A stretch of 64,000 nt of DNA from Pontibacter sp. HSC-36F09 (GCF_024171605.1 NZ_JALKAA010000005.1:62001-126000); one strand, 5' to 3'. Positions 23,531-33,083 are shown, counted from the first letter of the stretch. Program-made: numbers and translations. The notes: generated by a model not told the origin, from the letters alone.

Positions 23531-25039
23531 ATGAACCACCTGCTCATCATGTTGCCTATACTTATTCCGCTGTATGGGGCTATCCTGAGCCTCTTTTTCT
23601 GGCGGTCTGTGCGCGCGCAACAGTTTGTCGGCATCATGGCCCAGGTCTGTCTGCTGATTGCTTCTTTTATGCTGCTCTTCGATATAAATGAAAACGGCAT
23701 CCGCACCACCCAAGTCGGTAGCTGGCCCGCACCCTATGGCATTACGTTGGTGGCGGACTTATTCAGTGCCATGATTGTGATCAGCGGTTCCATCACAGGT
23801 ATGGCTGTTTACCTTTTTTCTATCAAGGGGCTGGATAAGGCGCGTCAGACGTTCGGCTACTACCCAGTGCTCCTCGTCCTGCAACTGGGCGTGTCGGGAG
23901 CCTGTCTCACGGGTGATTTGTTCAACCTCTTTGTTTGGTTCGAAGTGCTCCTGATTTGCTGTTTTGTGTTGATTGCGCTGGGCGGTACCAAACCGCAGTT
24001 GGAGGGAGCGATCAAGTATGTGACCATCAACTTTCTGGCTACCAATTTTCTGCTGGCAGGTATAGGAGTGGTGTACGGCACGCTGGGTTCGCTCAACCTG
24101 GCTGAGCTGGCTGTGCTCGTGCGCACGCCGGCTGCACATCCGGCTCTTATTAATATGGCAGGCATGTTTTTCCTGATCGCATTCGGTATAAAGGCTGCCA
24201 TTTTTCCGCTGTTTTTCTGGCTTCCGGCCTCCTACCATACCCCGCCAATTGCCATCTCCGCTTTTATAGCAGGCATCATTACCAAGGTAGGGATGTATGC
24301 GCTTATCCGTCTTTTCACGCTGATATTTGTGACCGACCAGGATCTGACTATTCCGCTTTTCACGGTGCTGGCAGGTTTTACCATGGTGCTCGGGGTGCTG
24401 GGCGCCGCTTCGCAAAACGATTTCCGCAAGATCCTGTCCTTCCATATTGTCAGCCAGATCGGGTATATGCTCATGGGACTGGCGCTGTTTACGCCCCTGG
24501 CCATAGCGGGGAGCATCTACTTCATCATCCACAACATCCTGGTCAAGACCAATCTCTTTCTGATCAGTGGTGTGGTGGCGCACCGCCATGGCACCTTCGC
24601 GCTCAAAAAACTTGGCGGTGTATACCTGCAGCAACCCTTACTGTCGGTGTTGTTTTTTATATCGGCCTTCTCGTTGGCAGGTATACCGCCCTTCTCCGGA
24701 TTCTGGGGCAAGTTTATGCTAGCCAAGGCCGGCTTTGAGATCGACAGTTTTGTCATTGTGCTTGTTTCGCTGGCTGTCAGCCTGATGACCATTTTCTCGA
24801 TGACCAAAATCTGGAATGAGGTATTCTGGAAAAAGAAACCGGAGTCGGACCCTTTGCTGGAAGTGATGACGGAGCAGAAGCAGCACCACAACCGCCTGCT
24901 ATACCTGCCGGTCGTTATAATGACGGTGTTTATTCTCTTTATCGGGCTTTATGCCGAGCCGGTGGTGGCGATGGCGCAATTGGCGGCCGAGCAACTTCTC
25001 AACAGCGAATTATACATTAACGCCGTATTGAAAAGATAG
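23531..25039 (+). CDS. mrpD: Mrp antiporter subunit D
   Basis: 502 aa, NuoN/NuoM-like with about 14 helices. Conserved features: NLFVWFEVLLICCFVLIALGG with the key Glu near residue 137, FGIKAAIFPLFFWLPASYHTPP with Lys near 219, and SLAGIPPFSGFWGKFMLAKAG near 390. Together with MrpA it forms the ion-translocating core. It starts 9 bases after mrpC and ends one base before the mrpE start. Confidence 0.94.
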   Translation: MNHLLIMLPILIPLYGAILSLFFWRSVRAQQFVGIMAQVCLLIASFMLLFDINENGIRTTQVGSWPAPYGITLVADLFSAMIVISGSITGMAVYLFSIKGLDKARQTFGYYPVLLVLQLGVSGACLTGDLFNLFVWFEVLLICCFVLIALGGTKPQLEGAIKYVTINFLATNFLLAGIGVVYGTLGSLNLAELAVLVRTPAAHPALINMAGMFFLIAFGIKAAIFPLFFWLPASYHTPPIAISAFIAGIITKVGMYALIRLFTLIFVTDQDLTIPLFTVLAGFTMVLGVLGAASQNDFRKILSFHIVSQIGYMLMGLALFTPLAIAGSIYFIIHNILVKTNLFLISGVVAHRHGTFALKKLGGVYLQQPLLSVLFFISAFSLAGIPPFSGFWGKFMLAKAGFEIDSFVIVLVSLAVSLMTIFSMTKIWNEVFWKKKPESDPLLEVMTEQKQHHNRLLYLPVVIMTVFILFIGLYAEPVVAMAQLAAEQLLNSELYINAVLKR

Positions 25040-25040
25040 T

Positions 25041-25538
25041 ATGAAAACATTTATCGCCCATTTTCTGATCGCCTTCATTGGCAGTTACCTTTACTTCAAA
25101 TATGGTGATCCCATGGTGCCTTACAATGCGGTCTGGGCAGTGTTGGTGGCGTCCTTTATCATGTTTCTGCTCTGGCTGACCACACCTTCTTACCACCGCT
25201 CCTACTTTCATAAACTGCCGCGGGCGATCAGTCTGATTGCCTTTTTCCTGAAAGAGCTAGTGGTGGCCAATTTCAGGGTTGCCTACGACATCCTGACGCC
25301 CAATTACCGCATGAAGCCTGCTGTGCTGGCTGTTCCGCTTTCTGTCACGACCGACCTGGAAATTACGATGCTGGCTACTATGATCACTGTGACACCGGGC
25401 TCGCTGATGATCGATGTAAGCGCTGACCGCAAGTTTATCTATATGCACACGCTTTATGTAAAAGACAATGATGTGGAAGCCGCCAAGCAGGAAGTTAAAG
25501 ACGGATTTGAACGACGCATATTGAACCTGACCCGATGA
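25041..25538 (+). CDS. mrpE: Mrp antiporter subunit E
   Basis: 165 aa, with membrane helices in the first 65 residues and a soluble C-terminal domain. Typical MrpE elements are FLKELVVANFRVAYDILTP near residue 68 and MLATMITVTPGSLMIDVSADRKFIYMHTLYV near 112. Its last codons overlap mrpF by 4 bases (ATGA), indicating translational coupling. Confidence 0.92.
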   Translation: MKTFIAHFLIAFIGSYLYFKYGDPMVPYNAVWAVLVASFIMFLLWLTTPSYHRSYFHKLPRAISLIAFFLKELVVANFRVAYDILTPNYRMKPAVLAVPLSVTTDLEITMLATMITVTPGSLMIDVSADRKFIYMHTLYVKDNDVEAAKQEVKDGFERRILNLTR

Positions 25539-25804
25539 GCCTATTTTCCTTCACTCTCATATTCGCCATGGCTGCCCTCAGCATTTGCCTGGTATTGATC
25601 GGTATACGGTTTGCGCTGGGCCCTACGCTGCCGGACCGCATTACGTGCTTTGACATGTTCGTGTCCAATATCATCGGTATTGTGGCGATCTATACGGAGC
25701 TCACCGGCAACCACGACTTTATTGACGTAGCCATTATCCTGTCCCTATTCGGTTTTCTTGGCTCAATCTCTTTTGCCTATTATCTCATGAAATCAACCCG
25801 ATAG
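25535..25804 (+). CDS. mrpF: Mrp antiporter subunit F
   Basis: 89 aa with three helices. Diagnostic segment RFALGPTLPDRITCFDMFVSNIIGIVAIY (Gly-Pro-x-x-x-Asp-Arg) at residues 25-53 and FIDVAIILSLFGFLGSISFAYYL near the end. Starts inside the end of mrpE and ends 3 bases before mrpG. Confidence 0.92.
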   Translation: MSLFSFTLIFAMAALSICLVLIGIRFALGPTLPDRITCFDMFVSNIIGIVAIYTELTGNHDFIDVAIILSLFGFLGSISFAYYLMKSTR

Positions 25805-25807
25805 CCT

Positions 25808-26209
25808 ATGTTCGAAAACATAAATTTTCTGCTCATCCGCGAAATCATCAGTTCGGTGCTCATCATCATGGGGGTGATCTTTATGTTGATCGCTGCCATC
25901 GGGCTTCTGCGCTTCCCGGACTTCTACATCCGCATGTCAGCTATCACCAAGGGGTCGACGCTGGGGGTTGGTCTCATTCTGACAGGGATGGGAACGTACT
26001 TTAATGAGCCCGACATACTATTAAAAGTGTTGCTGATCATTGGCTTTACACTCCTGACATCCCCGGTGGCAGCACACGTGATCGGGCGTACTGCTGTGCG
26101 CAACAAGATCCCTTTTTGGGAGCGTACCGACCTGGAGGAGTTTAAAGATTATCTGCACAAAGAGCACAGCACGCACCGCGACCACGAGCGGGACAACAAG
26201 CATCTGTAG
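25808..26209 (+). CDS. mrpG: Mrp antiporter subunit G
   Basis: 133 aa with three helices, containing the family segments GLLRFPDFYIRMSAITKGSTLGVGL near residue 33 and LLTSPVAAHVIGRTA near 85. The charged tail (KEHSTHRDHERDNKHL) is His/Asp-rich, longer than usual for MrpG. Last gene of the complete A-G operon, which ends 17 bases before the convergent phosphatase gene. Confidence 0.92.
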   Translation: MFENINFLLIREIISSVLIIMGVIFMLIAAIGLLRFPDFYIRMSAITKGSTLGVGLILTGMGTYFNEPDILLKVLLIIGFTLLTSPVAAHVIGRTAVRNKIPFWERTDLEEFKDYLHKEHSTHRDHERDNKHL

Positions 26210-26226
26210 CAGCAGGTATAGCAGGA

Positions 26227-27039
26227 TTAATGTGTGGGATGATGTAAAAAAGGACGGATGGAGTCAGCGTAGGTATCGAAAGCTTCTACAGTGGTCAGGA
26301 TGTGGTCTGGATACGTCAGGGCTGTTAGCTTGCCTCCGAATACGCAACCTGTGTCGATGTTGATGGTGTTGTTCTTCCAGCGCGGCTCCCGTACTGGCGT
26401 GTGCCCATATACCACTACCGCCACGCCGGAGTATTCTGCGGCCCAGTCGAGGCGAACCGGCAGGCCATGTGCATCCGTTTCCCCGGTGGTAGGCCCATAC
26501 AGGCATAGGTCGCGCACCGATTTGCTGTGCCGCCCGTGCAAGCGCTCTTCCAGACCGGCATGTGCCACTACCAGGCGACCTTCATCCAGGATAATGTGGT
26601 GCGGCAAATGGCCCAGGAACTCCCGCACCCTTAAGATAAAAGCCTGGTCATAATTTTCGAGTTGGGCCATGGTTAGCTCCAGACCATGACGGACCTGTAC
26701 GTTGCGCCCCATCAGCTTGCGGTAGAGTTTGTCGTCGTGGTTGCCGCTGACGCAAAGGGCTACCTCCTGCTCTGCCATGTCCATGACCAGGCGCAGCACT
26801 TCCGGCGAGTTCGGACCACGGTCCACCAGATCGCCTACAAACACCACCATGCAATCTTCGGGCGGTGTCACACGGTATCTGCCTGCTGCTTTGTCATCAT
26901 ATACCTCATATCCAAGCTTTTGTAGCAGCGCCATTAGCTCATCAAAACAGCCGTGCACATCTCCAATGATATGGAAATGGCCGCGCAGGTCTTTCAGTAT
27001 CAGGTTTCCACTTCTGTCGGGCTCGTGGTGCATAGGCAT
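26227..27039 (-). CDS. PPP-family metallophosphatase (PrpE / Ap4A-hydrolase-like)
   Basis: 270 aa. All PPP metal motifs are present: GDVHG (near residue 26), GDLVDRG (near 70), GNHD (near 97), and later histidines in VVAHAGLEERL (near 172) and VVVYGHTPVREP (near 215). NIDTGCVFGGKLTALTYPD near the end is typical of the bis(5'-nucleosyl)-tetraphosphatase PrpE and ApaH-like branch, so a nucleotide or phosphoprotein substrate is possible. Probably cytosolic and monocistronic; convergent with mrpG. Confidence 0.85.
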   Translation of the reverse strand: MPMHHEPDRSGNLILKDLRGHFHIIGDVHGCFDELMALLQKLGYEVYDDKAAGRYRVTPPEDCMVVFVGDLVDRGPNSPEVLRLVMDMAEQEVALCVSGNHDDKLYRKLMGRNVQVRHGLELTMAQLENYDQAFILRVREFLGHLPHHIILDEGRLVVAHAGLEERLHGRHSKSVRDLCLYGPTTGETDAHGLPVRLDWAAEYSGVAVVVYGHTPVREPRWKNNTINIDTGCVFGGKLTALTYPDHILTTVEAFDTYADSIRPFLHHPTH

Positions 27040-27227
27040 TTATTGTATCGTTTCTGGTTCGGTCTTAACCAATATAATAACTAAGAAACGGCCCTACAGG
27101 TTAGATTTCCAGTGTTATTTTTTTTCTAGGCGACTAAAATTTATACTTTTAGGACCGCAGATTTTTGTTCCAAACTTTAAGTGGTCTTTTTTTGTAAACC
27201 CGGCTGATCTTTCCCGTATAGTCCCAC

Positions 27228-29006
27228 ATGCCACAGCTCCGCAAGTATAAATTACCTCTCCTTTGGCTTCGCCGACATACCTCCACCCGCAATTTCATTC
27301 TGATTTCCAGTGTATTGGTTGGCCTTACAGCCGGACTTGCTGCCGTAATCCTCAAAACACTGGTGCACTACATTCAGCAGTTGCTGGCCTATGGCAACCG
27401 GTTGCTCGAGGAGCCGGTGTGGCTGGTGGTGTTCCCACTTGTAGGCATTTTATTGGTGGTGTTTCTTGTGAGGGTCATGTTTAAGGGGCAGCTTGGTCGT
27501 GGCACAGCCAGTATTCTGCATGCTATTTCTCAGAAGTCGAGTTTGGTGGAGTCGCACAAAATGTACTCGCATGTGCTCACTAGTGGTATCACAGCTGGCT
27601 TTGGGGGTTCGGCTGGTCTTGAGTCGCCTATTGTGGTGACAGGCTCTGCCATCGGTTCTAACTTCGGCCGGGAATACCACCTCAACTACCGCGACCGTAC
27701 TTTGTTGCTGGCTTGTGGCGCGGCTGCAGGTATAGCGGCTGTGTTCAATGCGCCTATTGCGGGTGTGCTCTTCGCTATCGAAGTACTCCTTGCCGACATT
27801 AGTATTGCTGCGTTTATACCTCTGATCATGTCATCTGTGGTGGGCGCCCTCTGTTCGCGCATTATCCTAAAAGAAGAGCAGCTTTTCTTTGCTGATCAGT
27901 TAGGTTTCTTTGCCGCATCGCATGTGCCATTTTACATCTTGCTAGGTATACTCACCGGACTAATGTCAGTTTATTATAGCCGGGCAGCATGGCGCATCGA
28001 AGCACTTTTTGAGCCCTTTCAGGACCAGCCTTACCGCCGGGCGCTCGTGGGCGGTGTACTGCTCGGGTTGCTGATCATGCTGTTTCCGCCGCTCTTCGGC
28101 GAAGGGTATGGAGCTGTTAAACTATTGGAGAGTGGTAAGCCTGAAGCACTGCTGCAAGATAGTTGGCTTTCGTTTTTCGGGACGAATGAATGGTTGGTGC
28201 TGGGTTTTGTCGGGATGCTGGCGTTAGTAAAAGTTGCGGCTACGACCTTCACAATTGCAGGGGGCGGCAATGGCGGCAACTTTGCGCCTGCTATGTTTGT
28301 GGGAGCCCACATTGGTTTCTTTTTGAGCCGACTCACCAATATGCTGCAGATTCACAAATTGCCCGAAGGTAGCTTTACAATGGTTGGGATGGCCGGCATC
28401 CTGAGTGGTGTTATGCACGCTCCACTCACTGCCGTCTTTCTGATCGCTGAAATATCAGGCGGCTATACCTTGATGATTCCGCTGATGATCGTGTCGGCCT
28501 CCGCTTATGCCATGGTCAAGTACTTTGAACCCTTTTCACTCGACACGAAGAAACTGGCCCAGAAAGGAGAACTACTTACAGCGAACAAGGATCGCACCGT
28601 GCTTCACATCATGCAGATCCGCCACTTAGTAGAGACTGATTTTCACCCTGTCAGGTATACTGCCACACTGCGCGAACTGGTGGATGTGATTGCTCAGAGC
28701 CGCCGCAACTTATACCCTGTGGTGGACGAACAACAAAAACTACGAGGCATCATCCTGCTCGAAGATGTGCGCGAAATCATGTTTAAACAGGAGAAGTATG
28801 ACAAGGTACTGGTGACAGCACTGATGTCGGCGCGCCCTACCGTAGTGCGCCACAACGATACCATGGCCGACGTGATGAAGAAATTCGATGAAACAGGCGC
28901 CTGGAACCTGCCCGTTCTCCAGGACGAGCTATACCTTGGTTTCGTCTCCAAGTCAAGTATTTTTACCAAATACCGCAAGCTTTTGATCAAAACAACAGGC
29001 AACTAA
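27228..29006 (+). CDS. ClC-family chloride channel/antiporter with CBS pair
   Basis: 592 aa. Membrane domain at about residues 20-430 with the selectivity loop GGSAGLESPIVVTGSAIGS (gating Glu retained in G-L-E-S-P), AAAGIAAVFNAPIAGVLFAIEVL and GGGNGGNFAPAMFVGAHIG. The C terminus (about 450-590) holds two CBS repeats (RRNLYPVVDEQQKLRGIILLED; GAWNLPVLQDELYLGFVSKSS), likely a nucleotide-sensing regulatory pair. The gating Glu suggests Cl-/H+ exchange rather than a pure channel, though sequence alone cannot decide. Confidence 0.88.
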   Translation: MPQLRKYKLPLLWLRRHTSTRNFILISSVLVGLTAGLAAVILKTLVHYIQQLLAYGNRLLEEPVWLVVFPLVGILLVVFLVRVMFKGQLGRGTASILHAISQKSSLVESHKMYSHVLTSGITAGFGGSAGLESPIVVTGSAIGSNFGREYHLNYRDRTLLLACGAAAGIAAVFNAPIAGVLFAIEVLLADISIAAFIPLIMSSVVGALCSRIILKEEQLFFADQLGFFAASHVPFYILLGILTGLMSVYYSRAAWRIEALFEPFQDQPYRRALVGGVLLGLLIMLFPPLFGEGYGAVKLLESGKPEALLQDSWLSFFGTNEWLVLGFVGMLALVKVAATTFTIAGGGNGGNFAPAMFVGAHIGFFLSRLTNMLQIHKLPEGSFTMVGMAGILSGVMHAPLTAVFLIAEISGGYTLMIPLMIVSASAYAMVKYFEPFSLDTKKLAQKGELLTANKDRTVLHIMQIRHLVETDFHPVRYTATLRELVDVIAQSRRNLYPVVDEQQKLRGIILLEDVREIMFKQEKYDKVLVTALMSARPTVVRHNDTMADVMKKFDETGAWNLPVLQDELYLGFVSKSSIFTKYRKLLIKTTGN

Positions 29007-29016
29007 CTCCTCAGTA

Positions 29017-30720
29017 TTATCTGTTGGGGTCTTTAAGGTCAGCGCCTATACCTTCGATGCCTGCCGCAGTTCGGAAACCACTGACCAGGCAGTCTTTCCA
29101 GTAGTTGAAAACGGAACGGTTTCTGGCGCGCACCACGTCAATATTACCAGCACGAAGTGCTTCCCCTACTTCCGGGTTATCGGACTTGATCACAATTTTA
29201 TTAGCCACTTTAGAAAGAAGCTTTTTGGCAAATGATTGGCGCTTATCTTCGTCCTTTGTCAGCACATCCACTTTAAAATTCTGATAACGCACATTGAGGT
29301 TGCCGCTGGCTTTGTTGCGGTACAGTTCCATCTTAAAATCACTTTTCTGCAGACTGCCCTCTTTCACGCTGATAAACGTAGTCGGCTCCAAAATCGGATT
29401 AAGCACCGCCGGATCGGTGGGCCCGGCTGTGCCCTGTATGGTATGGTAGCCATCCGGATCCAATAAGTTCAGCCTGATGGTGACGGAAAGTGGTGCTTTT
29501 CCGTATACCTCCGTTTTTGCCTCCACCACAGCCGGAGTCTTGGCGGACATCCGGTTTTTATCGTTGGTCACGTTGCTGATCGTTGCGTAAAGGTTTTCAA
29601 AGGTAATGATGCCTTTCTCTGTCGCCTCCTCCGCAAGCTCTTCGTAACGGATGTGCATCCCCTGCACCTCTATCTTTTGGATGGTCAACCCTGTCTTTAG
29701 CTCTTGAATAATGTCGTGCGGGAGTGATTTATTTCCCTTCACTGCAAAATTCTTCCTGTCCATGTACGCGCTCAAAGATGGATTTTTGATCACTATATTT
29801 TTGGCTGCCAGGTTATTGTATCTGGAATGCACTTTGTAATCTACGCCACTCAGGTTTATTTCCGGCACCTCCAGTCGAATCGTCGAAACGGCTTTCCCTT
29901 TTAAACGTGCGAGGGCTGCGTTCTCCAATAGCGGAATCAGTTTCAGGTTGCCGATGTTGAGCGTCCCGTCTTCCGTATTGGCTTTAAGCGCTGTTACCTG
30001 AAGTTTGTAAGTGCCTTCTGGCAGCGTGAATTCGGCTTTTCCCGATTCCATGGCAATGCGGCGGGCGTAGTAAGCGCGTTCTTCATCCTGTAAGGCGATG
30101 CTGTCGAGGTTGAAGTCTTTCACTGTCATCATTAGATCTTCGAGTACGATCCGATCTGATTTCGCATCCCGTCCTTCCCGTATACGCAGTGAGGCCTCCG
30201 TTACTTCGATGCTCCCGATCTGCAGGTTTTTCATGATCCCATCTACGGCTTTGTGCAGCGGTTCATGACTTTCAGTAGTATCCTGGCGCATTACTGTGAT
30301 CAGAATATCTGGTTTAGTTACCCGAAGCCTGCTCAGGTCAAGTGGTTTTCCGCGCAAAATCCCAAGGAAGTTTATACCTGCCAATACCAGTCTGTTTGTA
30401 TTGAGATCGATCAGGGTGCGGGGCGCCTTTACTTCTATAGTGTCGCGCTGATTGGCTTCGTGGCGCCTATCCCATAACTCAAATTCAGGCACTAGTTGGA
30501 TGGAGTCCGCTGTGATGCGTCCGCTTAGTAATGACGAATCGAGGCCATGCAGGTTTAAGGTATAGAGCCCGTTCGATTCTGTTTTTACCCGCGACTCCAG
30601 TTCTTCCTGTAGCCAGGGGTTAAAATATAGTGATGTGATAAAGCCAATGAGGATGAAGAATAGCGCAAGAATGAGGAGTAGCCATACCCACCATTTACGG
30701 AAGAGCGTTTTTATTTCCAC
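29017..30720 (-). CDS. AsmA/DUF748-like envelope protein
   Basis: 567 aa with one N-terminal membrane anchor (WWVWLLLILALFFILIGFI, residues 10-28) and a long, repetitive beta-strand body in which lines such as LQIGSIEVTEASLRI, LTIQKIEVQGMHIRYEEL and AAKNIVIKNPSLSAYMD recur. This is the pattern of AsmA/TamB/DUF748 proteins, thought to bridge membranes for lipid or outer-membrane biogenesis. The exact family was not pinned down. Its stop lies 10 bases from the ClC stop, so the two genes are convergent. Confidence 0.65.
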   Translation of the reverse strand: MEIKTLFRKWWVWLLLILALFFILIGFITSLYFNPWLQEELESRVKTESNGLYTLNLHGLDSSLLSGRITADSIQLVPEFELWDRRHEANQRDTIEVKAPRTLIDLNTNRLVLAGINFLGILRGKPLDLSRLRVTKPDILITVMRQDTTESHEPLHKAVDGIMKNLQIGSIEVTEASLRIREGRDAKSDRIVLEDLMMTVKDFNLDSIALQDEERAYYARRIAMESGKAEFTLPEGTYKLQVTALKANTEDGTLNIGNLKLIPLLENAALARLKGKAVSTIRLEVPEINLSGVDYKVHSRYNNLAAKNIVIKNPSLSAYMDRKNFAVKGNKSLPHDIIQELKTGLTIQKIEVQGMHIRYEELAEEATEKGIITFENLYATISNVTNDKNRMSAKTPAVVEAKTEVYGKAPLSVTIRLNLLDPDGYHTIQGTAGPTDPAVLNPILEPTTFISVKEGSLQKSDFKMELYRNKASGNLNVRYQNFKVDVLTKDEDKRQSFAKKLLSKVANKIVIKSDNPEVGEALRAGNIDVVRARNRSVFNYWKDCLVSGFRTAAGIEGIGADLKDPNR

Positions 30721-30908
30721 GTTTCGGATTAGTTTCAGTTGAATACGAACACAGGCATGATGTGTTCACCACCTTTCCGCTTGGCTTATGTTTTTGAATA
30801 CAGCAACTACGGAAGACGAGTGATGTAAATATGGAGTCTGTGAATACGCGAGCACCAGGAATTGTCGTTATGGATAGATCAAACCAACTAAATGCACAAC
30901 TTTAATTA

Positions 30909-30949
30909 TGAACGAACGTTCAATCATTGTATATTTGAGCAAATGTTCA
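30909..30949. promoter_or_regulatory. TetR promoter with two palindromic operators
   Basis: A TATATTTG -7 box (30930-30937, matching TAnnTTTG) has a TATG at the -33 position 19 bases upstream. Two similar imperfect palindromes, TGAACGAACGTTCA (30909-30922) and TGAGCAAATGTTCA (30936-30949), bracket it with centres 27 bases apart. They share TGA-4/5-GTTCA arms and are well placed for the regulator to repress its own promoter. Confidence 0.6.
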
Positions 30950-30956
30950 GGATAAA

Positions 30957-31511
30957 ATGCCCCGGTTTCAGGAAAAAAGAGAATACAGCATTAATAAATT
31001 GGTTGAGGTAGCCTTAGGGCTATTCGCATCGAAGGGTTATGAAGCGACTTCGATCCGCAACATCGCCAGCCAAGCAGGCATGTCACTCGGCCTGCTCTAC
31101 AATTATTTCAAAAGCAAAGACGAGTTGCTGGAAGAGATCTTTCGGCGCAGTGTGGAAGACATACACGCCTCCTTTGTACAAACGCCTGAACAAGGTGGCT
31201 CAGGTATAGAGCAACATATCCGGCAAACTGTGAAGCTACTGAAGGAGAAACAGGATTTCTGGAAGCTGCTGCACGGCATCCGGATACAGTCTGAAGTAGT
31301 CAGGAAATTGATGGACGGCATGCAAGAGCAAACAGCCTACATCGAAGACCGCATCCGGCAAAACCTGATCGAGGCAGGCATCCCTTTCCCTGACCTCGAA
31401 GCCAAACTCCTCTTCGCCTCCATCGACGGTATGGCAAGCCATTTTCTGCTCTACGACAACTACCCCATCGATGACGTGGCCTCCCTCCTGATTATGAAGT
31501 ACAAGAAGTGA
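30957..31511 (+). CDS. TetR-family transcriptional regulator
   Basis: 184 aa. The N-terminal helix-turn-helix is clear: EVALGLFASKGYEATSIRNIASQAGMSLGLLYNYFKSKDELLEEIF (residues about 16-60). The rest is a helical ligand-binding domain with no recognisable effector. The ATG is 7 bases after the second palindrome, so autoregulation is likely. The hydrolase gene follows 24 bases later and is probably in the same transcript, making it a candidate target. Confidence 0.88.
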   Translation: MPRFQEKREYSINKLVEVALGLFASKGYEATSIRNIASQAGMSLGLLYNYFKSKDELLEEIFRRSVEDIHASFVQTPEQGGSGIEQHIRQTVKLLKEKQDFWKLLHGIRIQSEVVRKLMDGMQEQTAYIEDRIRQNLIEAGIPFPDLEAKLLFASIDGMASHFLLYDNYPIDDVASLLIMKYKK

Positions 31512-31535
31512 TTGTTGATTGATTTAAAGAACAAT

Positions 31536-32393
31536 ATGAAATCACCTAACTGGCTTGACCGCATTCTGTACCCTTTTACGCACCATACGGTGCAGCTACA
31601 AACCGGTCAGATGCATTACGTGGATGAAGGGCAGGGCGAACCCATCGTGTTTGTGCACGGTACGCCTACCTGGTCGTTTGTCTGGCGACAGCAGATCAAG
31701 GCGCTAAGCCGAACCCACCGCTGCATAGCCCCCGACCATCTGGGTTTTGGACTGTCCGACAAACCAGTGGACTTTTCCTATACCCCCGAAGCACACGCAC
31801 AGAACCTGGAGCAACTGATCGATCAGCTTCAACTGAAAGACATTACCTTGGTGGTACACGATTTTGGCGGTCCAATCGGTCTAAATTACGCCCTCAGGCA
31901 TCCGGAAAATGTCAAGCGTCTGGTTATTTTAAATACCTGGATGTGGTCGCTGGAAAACGAAAAGCAGATGATGAAAATCAGTGGTTTTCTCAATGGAAGC
32001 GTCGGGCAGTTCCTATACCTGAACCTGGGCTTTTCGGCGCGCATGCTCCTGCCTAAAGGATACCACCAGAAACGTCACCTCAGCAAAGACGTGCACCATC
32101 ATTATCTGAAACCGCTCAACAACAGTCGTAACCGTATTGGAACCTGGCACTTTGCCGTTGCGCTGAAGGAGGCTGGGCCGTGGTTTGCCAGCCTTTGGAA
32201 GCAGCGTGAAAAGCTTCGTGCTATACCTAAACTGATTCTTTGGGGAGAGAAAGACAATCTTCTACCGCTGCATCTACTTGATAAATGGCAACAAGCATTT
32301 CCGGAAGCGGAAGTAAAGCGTTTAGAGGCCGGTCACTTTGTGCAGGAGGAAAAAGGAGGAGAAATCACTGATATGATTAAACATTTTATATAA
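31536..32393 (+). CDS. Alpha/beta hydrolase related to haloalkane dehalogenases
   Basis: 285 aa from the ATG at 31536 (a TTG 24 bases earlier is less likely). Fold motifs: oxyanion region FVHGTPTWSFVWR near residue 40, nucleophile elbow VVHDFGGPIGL near 107 with Asp instead of Ser, and catalytic His in EAGHFVQEE near 270. An Asp nucleophile is the hallmark of haloalkane dehalogenases and epoxide hydrolases. The halide-stabilising residue after the nucleophile (Trp in HDWGG/QDWGG enzymes) is Phe here, so dehalogenase activity is uncertain. Follows tetR directly. Confidence 0.75.
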   Translation: MKSPNWLDRILYPFTHHTVQLQTGQMHYVDEGQGEPIVFVHGTPTWSFVWRQQIKALSRTHRCIAPDHLGFGLSDKPVDFSYTPEAHAQNLEQLIDQLQLKDITLVVHDFGGPIGLNYALRHPENVKRLVILNTWMWSLENEKQMMKISGFLNGSVGQFLYLNLGFSARMLLPKGYHQKRHLSKDVHHHYLKPLNNSRNRIGTWHFAVALKEAGPWFASLWKQREKLRAIPKLILWGEKDNLLPLHLLDKWQQAFPEAEVKRLEAGHFVQEEKGGEITDMIKHFI

Positions 32394-32410
32394 AGAATAT
32401 GTAATATTTA

Positions 32411-32442
32411 TTGCAGATATAGTATTCTTTTTCATACCTTTA
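32411..32442 (+). promoter_or_regulatory. Promoter of the small lipoprotein gene
   Basis: TTG (32411-32413), a 21-base spacer, then TACCTTTA (32435-32442), one base from the TAnnTTTG consensus, 16 bases before the ATG at 32459. Confidence 0.55.
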
Positions 32443-32458
32443 TAGTCAAATTAAAACT

Positions 32459-33058
32459 ATGAAAAAGATCATACCTTCAACATGGCTTTTAGTCATTGCA
32501 TTTTTTACATTTTCATGTGACCAGAAAGATGATGAGAGCACCACGATCGTACCTAAAGTGGAGGCTACCATGGAAAGGACATTTAATTATCTGGAATCTG
32601 AGGAGGAAGAAAAAGCAGTCTACAGCCTTAGCCTGAGGGAAATGCAACTCTTGTCGGATGAAGAAAAACTACAGTTAGATTTTGCGCCGTCCCGTCCGAC
32701 TGGCAATGATGCCGTGGTATTTAATATTAAGCAAGCGGATCTTTTGAATGGCTATATCGGCACCTATCCAATCCGTTCGCTTTCCAACAACAAAAAGGGA
32801 CGTGCCGATATTACCTACTACCACTACTACAACAAGACAAGCAAAAGCGCTTTGTTCAGCAGTGGTAACCGGATGGAAGGCATGATTGAGATCACGGCAT
32901 ACAATGCCACGACTGGCCTGGCGAGCGGCAGTTTTGAAGTGATGATCAGCAATGTGACAGATCCTACCTCTTACGAGAGCAACCCGACTAAACCCCGCAA
33001 GTGCAACATTAACTTAAAAGGCAGTTTCAATAACCTGAAATTGGTAAACGCTCACTAA
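32459..33058 (+). CDS. Lipoprotein of unknown function
   Basis: 199 aa with a lipoprotein signal: hydrophobic WLLVIAFFTF then SC at residue 20, and an acidic +2 region (DQKDDES) that in Bacteroidota favours outer-membrane or surface placement. The mature part is beta-rich with Tyr/Asn-rich strands (DITYYHYYNKTSKSALF; GSFEVMISNV). No family is recognised. Monocistronic with its own promoter; convergent with the hisH-A-F-IE operon through a shared bidirectional terminator. Confidence 0.7.
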   Translation: MKKIIPSTWLLVIAFFTFSCDQKDDESTTIVPKVEATMERTFNYLESEEEEKAVYSLSLREMQLLSDEEKLQLDFAPSRPTGNDAVVFNIKQADLLNGYIGTYPIRSLSNNKKGRADITYYHYYNKTSKSALFSSGNRMEGMIEITAYNATTGLASGSFEVMISNVTDPTSYESNPTKPRKCNINLKGSFNNLKLVNAH

Positions 33059-33083
33059 ACAAATTTGCTTCTCTATAAGGTAT

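Noticed and set aside
29017..30720. Assignment of the AsmA-like protein to a precise named family
   Set aside because: The beta-repeat pattern fits several related families (AsmA, TamB, DUF748), and I see no residue that separates them.
31512..31535. TTG start 24 bases before the hydrolase ATG
   Set aside because: The ATG at 31536 fits the family start better, and the extra residues (MLIDLKNN) have no conserved role.
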